Of a DNA stretch of 64,000 nt, positions 46,178 through 55,560 are shown one piece after another (position 1 is the first letter of the stretch; each line of letters opens with the position of its first letter). The notes below the pieces were generated by a model that was not told the DNA's origin, made no database searches, and was given only the letters and a program-made list of their open reading frames with translations. Source of the DNA: an uncultured Bacilli bacterium (GTDB taxonomy: Bacteria; Bacillota_I; Bacilli_A; RF39; UBA660); assembly GCA_934176955.1 (NCBI GenBank), contig CAKPOS010000001.1, positions 62,001-126,000 of the forward strand. Direction: 5' to 3'. The position numbers and the translations under genes were made by a program.

Positions 46178-46387
46178 TCAAGGAACTTTATCATACCCTG
46201 AACCTCCCCAGGGATTACATCGTAAAATTCTTTTTATTGCTAAATACCATCCTTTAAAAAAACCATATTTTTCTAAAGCTTCTAAAGCGTAACTCGAACA
46301 TGTCGGATAAAATCTACATTGATTATGCCACGGTCCTGGAATTTTTTGATAAGTTTTAATCAGAAAACAAGAAATCTTTTTTAACAT
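46178..46387 (-). CDS. yidD: Membrane protein insertion efficiency factor YidD
   Basis: 69 residues, normal size. Signature: LIKTYQKIPGPWHNQCRFYPTCSSYALEALEKYG, split here as KIPGPWHNQCRFYPTCSSYA, then KRILRCNPWGGSGYDKVP. Assists YidC-dependent insertion. Ends in TGA. Overlaps the aminopeptidase gene by 7 bp. Confidence 0.95.
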   Translation of the reverse strand: MLKKISCFLIKTYQKIPGPWHNQCRFYPTCSSYALEALEKYGFFKGWYLAIKRILRCNPWGGSGYDKVP

Positions 46388-47601
46388 GAATTTGCTCTTT
46401 GAATAATTTCTTTAGAAAAATTCCCGTTTTCAAAAATAACGATTTCTTCTTTTTCCTTCGTTACTGCTGTAATAGATAAATCAGGTGTTCCAATCATAAA
46501 ATCAACATGAATTTTAGAAGAATTAATTCCTCGGCTTGTTAACTCTTCTTCAGACATCATTAGTCCATTTTTTAAACATTCTGCAAATCCCGCTCCTAAC
46601 GCTAAATGGCAACTGGCATTTTCATCAATTAAAGTTGTTCCAAAAGGAATATTTAAATTAGAAATTGGACTATTATTTTCAACTAAAGCACATTCTCCTA
46701 AATAGCAACTTCTTTCGTCTCCTTCAATAATTGCTTTTAAAATTTCTTTTCCTACTTTAGCATCATAATCAACTGCTCTACCTGCAACAAATTTAATCCA
46801 AAATTCATCTACTTTTTTACCATTATAATATAAAGGTTTAGCACTATAAACAATTCCTTCTGTTTTTAAATAATCAGGACTAGTAAAAACTTCATATGAT
46901 GGCATATTAACAATTACTTTTTGATCTTTTGCACTAGAAAATTGATAATCCTTTGGTAAATAAATATCTAACGATGTTCCTAATGAATTTTGATAATGTA
47001 ATTTTGTTAAATTTAATTGATTTAAAGTATTCATCAAATGCTTTATTTTATCTAAATGATTGTCCCAGCACTCAATTGGATTCTCTTTATCCAGCATACA
47101 AGTTTTAAAAATAGCTTGTTTTAATTTTTCATAACTATTCTCTTCTTTCTTAAATACCTCGTTTGCCCATTCTTTTCCAGGATAAGCGGCAATACACCAA
47201 GAAAGTGTACAATTTTCTACCATTTTACGATAAATTGGTCTCGTCTCTCTTTTTCGTTTTGCTGCAACTGCAATTAGATGATCAGGAACATCTTGCATTA
47301 AATTAGGATATTCTGTTTCCATAATTAGAAAACTAGCATTTTTATTCGCATATTCATCCCAAATTTTACTATTAAAGTATTCACTCTCTAAAATACTTTG
47401 TTCTGTACTTTTCTTTAATAAATCATGTGTCTTATCAATATCTTCTTCATCTAAATAGATTTCTTCTATCCCTTTTTCTTTAGCTCTTTTGATTAATTCT
47501 TGAATAAAAGGAGCAATTTCTTTTCGATAATGAATAAAAAGAATTTTATTCTCTTTATCAACACATTTTTCTAATAATAATTCTATATATTTTTCTTCCA
47601 T
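46381..47601 (-). CDS. M29-family aminopeptidase (AmpS-like)
   Basis: 406 residues of the thermophilic metalloprotease/AmpS type: MQDVPDHLIAVAAKRKRETRPIYRKM in the N-domain, NMPSYEVFTSPDY, GIVYSAKPLYYNGKKVDEFWIKF, GECALVENNSPISNLNIPFG (metal-site Glu), ENASCHLALGAGF and VDFMIGTPDLSITAV. Broad N-terminal peptide trimming in the cytosol; two metal ions per active site. Full length. Confidence 0.92.
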   Translation of the reverse strand: MEEKYIELLLEKCVDKENKILFIHYRKEIAPFIQELIKRAKEKGIEEIYLDEEDIDKTHDLLKKSTEQSILESEYFNSKIWDEYANKNASFLIMETEYPNLMQDVPDHLIAVAAKRKRETRPIYRKMVENCTLSWCIAAYPGKEWANEVFKKEENSYEKLKQAIFKTCMLDKENPIECWDNHLDKIKHLMNTLNQLNLTKLHYQNSLGTSLDIYLPKDYQFSSAKDQKVIVNMPSYEVFTSPDYLKTEGIVYSAKPLYYNGKKVDEFWIKFVAGRAVDYDAKVGKEILKAIIEGDERSCYLGECALVENNSPISNLNIPFGTTLIDENASCHLALGAGFAECLKNGLMMSEEELTSRGINSSKIHVDFMIGTPDLSITAVTKEKEEIVIFENGNFSKEIIQRANSC

Positions 47602-47637
47602 GTTATCACCAACACTATTTTATCATACTTTTTTCAT

Positions 47638-48117
47638 TTAAGATATGATTTGTGTCAATGTTGTTTCATTGTCTTTATAAAGTGTTAGCATCTCCAATAC
47701 GATTTTTTTTACTTCATCTGAATTCGTTGTCTTGGCTATTTTCTGATCATACTCTTTAATTTTACGATTTAATTCTTTATCTTTAGAATAATATTGACTA
47801 ACAATTACTTTATCTTGATAAGTACTTTTAATTTTTTCAATATTTTTTTGATTTTCAGTTAATCCAATAATCGATTTAAATAACCCATCTTGGTCTTTAT
47901 AGTAAATATAATTGCTAATAGAAGTATGATGAACCATGCTATCATAAGATTGATATGCTCCAGCTTGAATTAAATAAATTTTTTCTCCTACTATATCTGT
48001 TGCTAGTTTTTTATCATAAACTTGATAAATTAATCTACCACATATTGCTCCACATATTATAGATAAAAAAATAGGAGTTACTACTTTTTTGATTTGTTTT
48101 ATCATTTCTATCACCAA
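47638..48117 (-). CDS. SPOR-like membrane protein
   Basis: 159 residues as read; the Met at residue 5 may start it. N-terminal membrane helix (about 14-30), then IYLIQAGAYQSYDSM and GLFKSIIGLTENQKNIEKI, which follow the SPOR pattern (YxVQxGAF ... YRVxVGPF) though weakly. SPOR domains bind denuded peptidoglycan at division or spore septa. Just downstream of the pseudopilin pair on the same strand. Confidence 0.55.
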   Translation of the reverse strand: MVIEMIKQIKKVVTPIFLSIICGAICGRLIYQVYDKKLATDIVGEKIYLIQAGAYQSYDSMVHHTSISNYIYYKDQDGLFKSIIGLTENQKNIEKIKSTYQDKVIVSQYYSKDKELNRKIKEYDQKIAKTTNSDEVKKIVLEMLTLYKDNETTLTQIIS

Positions 48118-48166
48118 ATAAAGTATACTTCTCCTTTTATTCCTTTTTTGTCGATTTATTATATTT

Positions 48167-48697
48167 TTAACTGTTTTTCTTTACAAAAAGTCTAATACTA
48201 TAATCATCACTATTGTACATTGATTCTAATTTTATTTTAATTGTTACAATATTCGTATTTTGTTTAGTTGTTTCTATTCCTTTAAATAATAAAGATTTTT
48301 GTAATTTTTTCTGATAATAAGAAACATCTGTTGTATCAAATGAACCATTCTTAAATTTGCCATAAGTTATTTTAATTTCTTGATTTTGAGAAGTATTAGT
48401 AGCTGGTGTTGTAATTTGAATTTTTCTTATTTCTTCCGTACCTTCAAAATTTGTTGTCAAAATTACTTCATTATTGCCATTTTTGTCTACTTTTGTTATC
48501 TCCTGATTTTCTAAATCATTCATAATATTTTTTGTTACAGCAATTTTATCAGATGAATAAATAGTAGATTGATAAATATCCTCATCTTTATTTTTAAATT
48601 GATACGTAAGATTAAGAAGATATAGTGCAATACTCATGGCCAATACAGATGATAAAACAATTTCTATCAGCATATATCCTTTTTTATTTAATTTCAT
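48167..48697 (-). CDS. Type IV pilin-like protein
   Basis: 176 residues beginning MKLNKKGYMLIEIVLSSVLA: prepilin peptidase site G|YMLIE with Glu at +5, then the hydrophobic assembly helix. The remaining domain is beta-rich (EVILTTNFEGTEEIRKIQIT). Minor pseudopilin of a competence or type II secretion-like system; next to another pilin and the GspE/PilB ATPase. Confidence 0.8.
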   Translation of the reverse strand: MKLNKKGYMLIEIVLSSVLAMSIALYLLNLTYQFKNKDEDIYQSTIYSSDKIAVTKNIMNDLENQEITKVDKNGNNEVILTTNFEGTEEIRKIQITTPATNTSQNQEIKITYGKFKNGSFDTTDVSYYQKKLQKSLLFKGIETTKQNTNIVTIKIKLESMYNSDDYSIRLFVKKNS

Positions 48698-48708
48698 TAT
48701 TTAGCCCC

Positions 48709-49254
48709 CTACTCAATTGGAATATTCGCATAATAATTTTTTCCGTTATTTTCAATTTCTGTGATAATCATATAAGCATAACTATTAGAACTTGTTCCGA
48801 TATTTGCCTCTTTAATATTATAATAATTCGTTACATAATCAATATAATCTTTAAATGTTTCATTAGTCAAATTTTCTTTTTTGTTTTTTAAAACATTTGC
48901 ATCATAATAAGTAAAGAACATATTCTTAATTTGATAAAAGTCTTTTAAAGTAGTGCAAAAATTATTCTGGTTGATATAAAGACTTTCTTCTGCAATACAA
49001 CGATTATCTTTAATTATATCAATCGTTTCTAAACTACTATGTGCATTAAGAAAAGCAGATAAATTATTTTCTAATAAATTATTTATCATTTCTTCGGATG
49101 CATAAAAAGCATCAATATCATGATAAACTTCTCTTTCTTTGTATTTTGAAAACAAAGAATTAAAACTAGAATAAAATAATATCATTCCTGTTAAAATTAC
49201 TGTTGAGGTAATAATTACTTCAACTAGCATGAAGCCTTTATTATTTTTAACCAT
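48709..49254 (-). CDS. Type IV pilin-like protein
   Basis: 181 residues: MVKNNKGFMLVEVIITSTVILTG has the G|FMLVE processing site with Glu at +5. Three Cys in the C-domain. 11 bp ahead of the second pilin gene; divergent from the ATPase gene with a shared 80-bp promoter region. Confidence 0.8.
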   Translation of the reverse strand: MVKNNKGFMLVEVIITSTVILTGMILFYSSFNSLFSKYKEREVYHDIDAFYASEEMINNLLENNLSAFLNAHSSLETIDIIKDNRCIAEESLYINQNNFCTTLKDFYQIKNMFFTYYDANVLKNKKENLTNETFKDYIDYVTNYYNIKEANIGTSSNSYAYMIITEIENNGKNYYANIPIE

Positions 49255-49340
49255 TCTTTACTCACTACTCCTTGCTATTTTTATAAAACTATTATATAAT
49301 AATTATAGTTTAATGTAAAGAATAAAAAGGAATGGGATTT

Positions 49341-50627
49341 ATGGCAGAAATTAAGAAAGAAAGATTAGATTCTACATCAGAAGTAGAAGCTACTAACTTT
49401 AATGATTTAGCAACAAAAAAAGTCATTAATTTTGAAACAACGCCAATCGTCGATATTGTCAATTATATTTTAGTCACTGCTTCTAAAAAAAATGCTAGTG
49501 ATATCCATTTTGATCCAGCTGATCATCATATGAAAGTTAGATTTCGTATTGATGGAAAATTAGATACCTTTATTATTGTTCCTAATACTGCTAAACAAAA
49601 TTTAATCGCAAGATTAAAAATTATGGCAGGAATGAATATTACAGAAACTCGTTTACCTCAAGATGGAGCTATTCGAACAGTAATTGAAGGAATCAGTTTA
49701 GATATGCGTGTTTCTTCTCTTCCAACAAAAAGAGGAGAAAAGATTGTTATCCGTATTATGGACTATTCAATGAGTTTAAAAGGATTAGAATCTTTATGCT
49801 TTAATGATGTTAATTATAAAAAAATATTGAAAATGATTAGCGAACCAAATGGAATTATTTTAGTAACAGGTGCTACTGGTAGTGGTAAATCTACTACTGT
49901 GTATTCCTTACTTCAAAGATTAAATACGGAAGATACTAATTTAATTACTGTCGAAGACCCTGTTGAAATGGAAATTGAAGGAATGAACCAAGTTCAAGTA
50001 AATAGTGAAATAGGCCTTACTTTTGCTGCAGTACTAAGAAGTATTTTACGACAAGATCCTAATGTTATCATGATCGGAGAAATTCGTGATAGTGAAACTG
50101 CCCAAATTGCTGTTCGTGCTTCCATTACTGGACACTTAGTTTTATCTACTATCCATACTAATAATAGTTTATCAACTATTGAAAGATTACTAGATATGGA
50201 CGTTGAACGATACTTACTTGCTAGTGCACTCGAAGGAATCATTTCTCAAAAATTAGCTAGAAAACTTTGTAATAAATGTAAAAGACTACGACCTACAAAT
50301 AGTTATGAAAAAAATTTATTTCGAACAGTTTTAGGACTAGAAGTAAGTAAAGTATACGAACCTGTTGGTTGCCCTGAATGTAGTTTTGGTTATAAAGGAA
50401 GAGTTGCTTTACATGAAGTTCTTCTAATTAATCAAGATATTAGAGATGCAATTAGCAATAATGTTTCTAAAGAAGATTTAAGAAAATTAGTTTATAGCAA
50501 AGATGTTATTACCATGATACAAGATGGATTTTATAAAGTTCTTGCTGGTTTTACAACAATTACTGAAGTTTTAAAATTAATTGATTTAGATGATGAAATA
50601 GAAGAAAAAAAGAATATAGAAAAATAA
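49341..50627 (+). CDS. GspE/PilB-type assembly ATPase
   Basis: The ATG at 49341 (MAEIKK) is used, since AAAAGGA is 9 bp ahead; an ATG at 49332 would abut the site. 428 residues. N2-like domain (ASDIHFDPADHHMKVRFRID), Walker A ILVTGATGSGKSTTVYSLL, Asp box, Walker B MIGEIRDSETAQIAVRAS, His box TGHLVLSTIHTN, and a zinc tetracysteine (CNKCKRL ... CPECSFGYKGR). Powers pilus or pseudopilus assembly. The polytopic GspF/PilC and peptidase genes are not in the window. The gene ends 10 bp before the transposon end. Confidence 0.93.
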   Translation: MAEIKKERLDSTSEVEATNFNDLATKKVINFETTPIVDIVNYILVTASKKNASDIHFDPADHHMKVRFRIDGKLDTFIIVPNTAKQNLIARLKIMAGMNITETRLPQDGAIRTVIEGISLDMRVSSLPTKRGEKIVIRIMDYSMSLKGLESLCFNDVNYKKILKMISEPNGIILVTGATGSGKSTTVYSLLQRLNTEDTNLITVEDPVEMEIEGMNQVQVNSEIGLTFAAVLRSILRQDPNVIMIGEIRDSETAQIAVRASITGHLVLSTIHTNNSLSTIERLLDMDVERYLLASALEGIISQKLARKLCNKCKRLRPTNSYEKNLFRTVLGLEVSKVYEPVGCPECSFGYKGRVALHEVLLINQDIRDAISNNVSKEDLRKLVYSKDVITMIQDGFYKVLAGFTTITEVLKLIDLDDEIEEKKNIEK

Positions 50628-50628
50628 A

Positions 50629-50636
50629 TTTCTTGT
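50629..50636. repeat. Left 8-bp target duplication of island (TTTCTTGT)
   Basis: TTTCTTGT lies immediately outside the left inverted repeat and is identical to 55588-55595 outside the right one. Confidence 0.85.
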
Positions 50637-50664
50637 GGTTCTTCGAATTTGAGGGGACCTAGAA
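50637..50664 (+). repeat. Left terminal inverted repeat of ISL3-type island
   Basis: Starts GGTTCTTCGAATTTGAGG. It matches the right end (55561-55587 on -) over 27 bp with one extra G here. Form and 8-bp duplication fit the ISL3 family. Confidence 0.88.
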
Positions 50665-50667
50665 TAA

Positions 50668-51030
50668 TTAGTTATACGTATATTTGGGAATACTGTACTT
50701 TGTATGGTATTCCCTTTTATCTTTTTGAAATATATTTGTTATTATCATTATTCGTGATTTCATATTTCTAAAATTTCTAAAACCAAATGATATTCTTTTT
50801 ATTAGTTTACATGTATTATTATTTCTTTCCATTACACCATTACTGTATGAATATTCTAAAGTATTCTTTATGTATTTAGAATATTTTCTCAATGTATTTG
50901 ATTTGGGTTGAAGTTGCTTAGAAATATCTTTATATTTTTGATTAATAACTTGACTAAAACCTTTATAATCTTGATGTTGCAAATGATACAAAATATCTTG
51001 ATATAAATCATATGAATTTTCAAAGAAAAA
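50668..51030 (-). pseudogene. ISL3 transposase, C-terminal fragment
   Basis: The readable frame gives SNGVMERNNNTCKLIKRIS and FGFRNFRNMKSRIMI, the conserved end of ISL3 DDE transposases (NG-E-N-N-IK-IKR-s-GF-nf--f--ri). The frame reads back to about 51030 (FENSYDLYQDILYHLQHQ). The N-terminal HTH and first catalytic Asp residues are absent. The stop lies 4 bp from the left inverted repeat, as expected for the intact element's 3' end. Confidence 0.8.
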
Positions 51031-51066
51031 TAACCTTTTACCATTTTAGGTATTAGGTTATTTTTT
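51028..51066. terminator. Hairpin terminator inside island
   Basis: AAATAACCT (51028-51036) pairs with AGGTTATTT (51055-51063), flanked by A- and T-runs. Likely ends the cargo transcript on -. Confidence 0.55.
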
Positions 51067-51524
51067 GTATAAAAAAGGATATTACGTTTTGTTGTGTTAG
51101 CAATGAAAGTAGTAGACTTTTTTCTTTTTTATGAAGTTGTAAGACAAAATAAAAAAGGCACCAATACTTTTTATGAGGATCTTCCCATCCTTGAGGTTTG
51201 ATAACTTTTCCCATCTCATTATAATGTGGCTTGCCATCAGACCATAATTTACTCATATTAGCATTTGCACTATATAGAATAATTCATCTGGTTCAATTCC
51301 CATTTCTACTAAAGTACCTAATGCAAAATATATTGTATCTATCGTAGCATCTGCTTGTTCTACTATATCTTGTTTTTCAGATGCTTCTAAAAATTCGTTT
51401 ATTCTTCTAGCATCCAAGCATATCTTTTTTTAGCTCTTTCAAGTGGTAATGTAATAGGTGTTTCCAAATATGGATGCCCAAAAGCCTGTTGAAATTTTTT
51501 AACTTCATTATCTTCTTTATTCAT
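51053..51524 (-). pseudogene. MazG-like nucleotide pyrophosphohydrolase, frameshifted
   Basis: ATG at 51524 reads MNKEDNEVKKFQQAFG then HPYLETPITLPLERAKKRYAWMLEE and stops. In a second frame follow EFLEASEKQDIVEQADATID and TIYFALGTLVEMGIEPDELF; in a third, ANMSKLWSDGKPHYNEMGK and VIKPQGWEDPH. Together these give the helical E-x-x-E/D MazG-like order and the typical 'NMSKLWxDGKPHY ... IKPxGW' ending of this family, so an ancestral gene of about 125 residues has at least two frameshifts. Directly downstream of the HAD nucleotidase gene. Confidence 0.72.
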
Positions 51525-51525
51525 A

Positions 51526-52167
51526 TCAAATCACTTTTTTCTGTTTTTTTAATAATACTTTTTTATATGTTTCCTGTGAGTTTTTAAAACCATTTAAAGT
51601 CAAAATATATCTACATATTTCTCCAACATTTGATACTTCTGTTAAAAACTCATTATTTTTAATTAATTCATTATCTTTATCTCTAAAATATAAAGTTTTT
51701 ATTTTATTGCCACTTAATAGTTTACAAGCAGATGGGTTATCATCAATCATTAAATCAATTCCTAGTTCTCTACATTTAGATACCTTATCTTTAATACCCC
51801 AATATATATTGTCAGTTGGAATATTATTTTTTTGGAATACTTGAATTACAGCTTCTTTAGTTTCTTTTTTTATGGTTCCCCTTGCAGTTATAAATAAATA
51901 TTCATAACCTTCTAACTGAAATAACTCTAGCATTTCTTCAACCAATGGAATTAGTGGAGTTGAGTTTATTGTTGCATATACTAAATAGTTGTCAATAAAT
52001 GTTTTCTTTTCTTCGTCGGTCCAAGCATATCTTTTTAAATAATCAAATTGATTTGAATCTTTTACTCCATCTTTTCTCAATATTAACAAATCATATAATT
52101 CTGCATATGATCGCATAGTTCTTTCAAAATCTAATATTATTCCATCAATATCTAATCCTATTTTCAT
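51526..52167 (-). CDS. HAD-superfamily nucleotidase-like phosphatase
   Basis: 213 residues. HAD motif I as LDIDGIILDFE (nucleophile Asp6 and Asp8), motif II Thr in FITARGT, motif III Lys region (KDKVSKCREL) and motif IV LMIDDNPSACKLL, resembling 5'(3')-deoxyribonucleotidases. Its start abuts the stop of the radical-SAM-like gene (ATG within TAATG), and the decayed MazG-like gene follows by 2 bp, so the three formed an operon. Substrate, probably a nucleotide or sugar phosphate, is unknown. Confidence 0.82.
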   Translation of the reverse strand: MKIGLDIDGIILDFERTMRSYAELYDLLILRKDGVKDSNQFDYLKRYAWTDEEKKTFIDNYLVYATINSTPLIPLVEEMLELFQLEGYEYLFITARGTIKKETKEAVIQVFQKNNIPTDNIYWGIKDKVSKCRELGIDLMIDDNPSACKLLSGNKIKTLYFRDKDNELIKNNEFLTEVSNVGEICRYILTLNGFKNSQETYKKVLLKKQKKVI

Positions 52168-53297
52168 TATTTCTTCCTCAAAATCAACGATTTATCTTTA
52201 ACCCAAGCTTCACTAATTTTAGGAGATTCATAAAAATTAGCATCTACAGTATATCCTGTCAACCATTTAATAATCCTAACATCAGATGTTGTAAGCATTT
52301 GTGGAATATGTATAATATTTCCGCTAATATGAGCACAATCTTCTGTAGGAAATTCACAAATACCTTTTTGTTTTAATATGCATACATGATCTTTCTTATT
52401 TATTATTTCATACTCAAAAGGTATGATATCATGCAAATCATTCTCAAGTGGCAAACTAGATTTAAATTCTTTACACTTTTCTTGCATAACACAATTATTG
52501 CATCCTAATTCAGATGGTCTATAATAATGTGCATTATAATCTCGAGGCAAATCGTGTACATAAGAAAACAAACAAGATGTTTTTCTAAATACAGGTACAT
52601 TATAACTTTGCGCCATCTTTTCAAATAATTCCACTATTTTTGCATCAATTATTTTTTTATGACCAAATTTAAATCCTGGGTATGGTTGTAAATCTATTCC
52701 TTGTTCTTGCCAGATTTTTACACTCTCAGGTTTTCCTTGTAATCCTGAATAGCCAATTGCTAAATTATATTGTTTTGCTAAACTAAATACTCTCTCAAAC
52801 GCTTCCACACTGTCATTAACATTATAAATAATTGGTCTATATTCTATTGAATATTTGTAATTATTTTTTCTTTTTTTAGTTTCCTTTAAATTATTTTCAA
52901 ATCGTTCCATAGTATTTCCATCCAAATGTGAATCAACACCAAAAGTAGAAAAGGCAATATGTAAATCTAAATCAAATGCTACATCCGGAAATTTTGAAAA
53001 ATCCCCTTTAGTAATAATGATTACAGGGCCCTTGTGTTTAGCACTTTCTAATCTTCTTAAATAATTTATAGTATTATCTATTTGTAATAAAGGATCACCA
53101 TAAAATAAATTTACTGCAACAGGTATATTTGTAAAATTAGGATTAATTTCTCTAGGTAAAATGTTATAGTGTTTTTCTTCGCATTTTTCTCCGTTTAATC
53201 TACAATATTTGCAATCATAACAATAATCAAGTGTATCCCCTAATAAGTAAAATGATTTTGCTAATATTGCCAAATCAGTTGTTTTTACACTTTCCAT
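52167..53297 (-). CDS. Radical-SAM-like Fe-S protein, unknown reaction
   Basis: 376 residues. The N-terminal Cys cluster is C26-x2-C29-x2-C32 (DYCYDCKYCRLNGEKC) rather than the canonical Cx3Cx2C. The body reads like a TIM barrel of the spore-photolyase-like type (VAVNLFYGDPLLQIDNTINY, GPVIIITKGDFSKF, YSIEYRPIIYNVNDSVEAF, LAIGYSGLQGKP). A second Cys group (ELGCNNCVMQEKC) and three more Cys in the C-terminus may hold an auxiliary cluster. Cotranscribed with a HAD phosphatase and a decayed MazG-like gene, downstream of a LysR gene. The cluster spacing makes the assignment tentative. Confidence 0.6.
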   Translation of the reverse strand: MESVKTTDLAILAKSFYLLGDTLDYCYDCKYCRLNGEKCEEKHYNILPREINPNFTNIPVAVNLFYGDPLLQIDNTINYLRRLESAKHKGPVIIITKGDFSKFPDVAFDLDLHIAFSTFGVDSHLDGNTMERFENNLKETKKRKNNYKYSIEYRPIIYNVNDSVEAFERVFSLAKQYNLAIGYSGLQGKPESVKIWQEQGIDLQPYPGFKFGHKKIIDAKIVELFEKMAQSYNVPVFRKTSCLFSYVHDLPRDYNAHYYRPSELGCNNCVMQEKCKEFKSSLPLENDLHDIIPFEYEIINKKDHVCILKQKGICEFPTEDCAHISGNIIHIPQMLTTSDVRIIKWLTGYTVDANFYESPKISEAWVKDKSLILRKK

Positions 53298-53386
53298 ATT
53301 TTCCCCCCCTCGTTTGTAATTATAACATTAAAAATGGTAGTTAGAACCTCTCGTTTTTTCATAAGTGATATGAAATAAATTCATAC

Positions 53387-54307
53387 TTAATTAATATTAA
53401 TTTTTAAATAGTTTTCTATAAAAAACTTAGGTGCTATTGTTAAATATTTTTCAATGTATACTAAATTGATCGTAATCTTTGGTAAATTTTCTTTTATATC
53501 AATAATTTTAAATTCTCCATTTTCTACATTATCTTTTATCACATCATATATAATATACCCTATACCTAAATCTTTTTTTATAGATCCAGCAATCATTTCA
53601 CTTGTGTGAATATTTATAACATTATTTAATTCTACATTATTTTTTTCAAAAACTTTATCTAATTGTTTTCTATTGTCAGTTCCTTTAATTGGCAAAACTA
53701 AAGGATAATTAGCTAAATCTTTAATTGTTTTAATTTTATCAATATCAATTGAAGTATCAGATTTCGCAACAAAGCAATTCTTCACCTCAATTAATGGTTG
53801 AATTATAATATTATCAATTTTAGTGTTAATTGGAGATGTATCAATTATAAAATCTATTTCATGTTGTTCTAACAACTTTAGTAATTGTGTTGTTGTTTTA
53901 CTTATTATTGTTATTTCGATATTAGGATACTTTTTATGAAAATTAGTAATATCTTCAAATATATAAAACGAACCTATTTGTGAAGGAACTCCTATTGATA
54001 TTTTACCTTTATTTAAAGTTTTACTTTCTGTCATTGTTCTTTCAGCAGTAACTAAATTATTAAATGCTTCTTCAACATAAAAAAGAAGTTCTTCACCTTT
54101 TTCAGTTAATTTAACTCCTTTAGAGTTTCTATAAAATAAGCTTGTATTTAAGTCTTCTTCTAGTTTTTTTATAGCTTTACTTACTGCAGATTGTGTAATA
54201 AATAATTTTTTAGAAGCATCAGATATACTTTCACTTAAAGCAACCTCATAAAATATTTTATATAGATTTAAATTAATGTCACTTTTCATAATTAATCCCC
54301 CAATCAA
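53387..54307 (-). CDS. LysR-family transcriptional regulator
   Basis: 306 residues as read; the Met at residue 7 (54289) is an alternative start. N-terminal winged HTH: LNLYKIFYEVALSESISDASKKLFITQSAVSKAIK, here in parts SISDASKKLFITQSAVSKAI, then LEEDLNTSLFYRNSKGVKLT. C-terminal periplasmic-binding-like effector domain (KISIGVPSQIGSFYIFEDI, EIDFIIDTSPINTKI). Just upstream of, and codirectional with, the radical-SAM-like operon it may control. Confidence 0.9.
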   Translation of the reverse strand: MIGGLIMKSDINLNLYKIFYEVALSESISDASKKLFITQSAVSKAIKKLEEDLNTSLFYRNSKGVKLTEKGEELLFYVEEAFNNLVTAERTMTESKTLNKGKISIGVPSQIGSFYIFEDITNFHKKYPNIEITIISKTTTQLLKLLEQHEIDFIIDTSPINTKIDNIIIQPLIEVKNCFVAKSDTSIDIDKIKTIKDLANYPLVLPIKGTDNRKQLDKVFEKNNVELNNVINIHTSEMIAGSIKKDLGIGYIIYDVIKDNVENGEFKIIDIKENLPKITINLVYIEKYLTIAPKFFIENYLKININ

Positions 54308-54365
54308 TTAGCTGTTATTATACCACGAAAAATGATATTTTTAGCAAAAAACTACTTTAACTTTT

Positions 54366-54665
54366 TTATAATATATTTAATGAATAACAATAGTCATATG
54401 CATTTAGTTCTTGATTGATTTTATTGTTTATTTCTTCATTATTAAAGTCATACTGAAAGATATTAAATAATAGTTCCACTGAAAACTTTTGCTTTTCTAA
54501 CAATGACAGTTCCATATATTCAGCTGATATAAATAGTAAGTTTTTATATTTAGCAAAATTAGTTATCACTTTTTTAGAATCAGGATCTAATATTCCTAAT
54601 ACTTCTTTTAATAATTTAATAAAGTTTTCATATTCTCCAGTTTCTAAATATTCTTTACCTTTCAT
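54366..54665 (-). pseudogene. ORF of 99 residues, probable tail of the decayed IS66 transposase
   Basis: Overlaps the end of the preceding transposase frame at an ATG-stop junction. In another frame the DNA joins YGYEKKEEYIMKGKEYLE directly, and FAKYKNLLFISAEYM resembles the IS66 'KYKxNHLLFI' stretch, so the first half looks like the continuation of TnpC after a frameshift. The last 50 residues are not recognised. Could alternatively be an unrelated small gene. Confidence 0.4.
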
Positions 54666-55540
54666 TATATATTCTTCTTTTTTTTCATATCCAAAAGTAA
54701 ATCATGTAGTTCTTTAGACCATGTATGATCAGTAAATTCAGATACTGCATTTAAATATCTTAAAACATGGACATTACATTCAGCGTTATCAGCTCCATAA
54801 TTATAGTACATTTTATAATGACCATGTACTATGATTCTTTTATACTCTTTTAAAAATCCAAATTTATCTATATCTTCCTGACTTCTGTGTTTTGTTACGT
54901 ATTGAAGTGTATGATTTCCGTCTGAAATATTATGTAAATAATATTGTTCACCATTTATTTTAATTGGACTTTCATCTACATTTAACACAAGTACATTCAT
55001 TAATTCCTTTTGTATTTGTTGATATTCTGTATTTAATAATAATTTATATATTTCTTTATTCCATGAATAAAAAGAACCTTTTGATGTTAAAAGATTATTA
55101 TTAGTGGTATCATAAATAAAATTTTGAATACTATCTAGGGAAACATATTTTGGCCTAATATACAATTTAATGTTTTTATACTATTTCCATATGTTACTGG
55201 ATATTTAGTAATGTTTTTCTTTATATCTGAATATATGATATGTTTAGTTACTTTTCTCTTAATTTCAATATCATATTTGTATTTTATTATGGAGCTAAAT
55301 TTTTATTTTTATCTGTTTTATTTTCTTCTATAGTAATGATTTCATCTATTTTATTATTTTTGATCATTTCTTTAATTTTATCATTAGTTAATGTTGTACC
55401 TTTATGTTTTGGCTGACCACCTCGTTTTTTAGTTGATTTATTTCTATTATTGGTAATTACATTCTTAAAACCATTAGTACTTGATGGTTTTGATGAATTT
55501 GAACTATCTTTGTCTTCTTTTATCTCAAAAAAATTAGTCC
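54665..55540 (-). pseudogene. IS66-family transposase (TnpC), frameshifted
   Basis: N-terminal part in one frame near 55410-55535: SSNSSKPSSTNGFKNV and STKKRGGQPKHKGTTL, the IS66 'NSSKPPS ... GGQPGHKG' region. After stops, a second frame has VTKHIIYSDIKKNITKYP and VTYGNSIKTLNCIL. A third (54665-55165) has YVSLDSIQNFIYD, NVDESPIKINGEQYYLHNIS, RIIVHGHYKMYYNYG and NAECNVHVLRYL, the DDE core. At least two frameshifts, no start, so inactive. It lies against the right ISL3-type end although IS66 is unrelated, so it is probably a nested insertion. Confidence 0.78.
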
Positions 55541-55560
55541 AATTATTTTGAACTAATTTT

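Noticed and set aside
52167..53297. Viperin-like antiviral radical SAM enzyme
   Set aside because: The cluster is CxxCxxC, not the Cx3Cx2C of viperins, and there is a second C-terminal Cys group; no nucleotide kinase neighbour.
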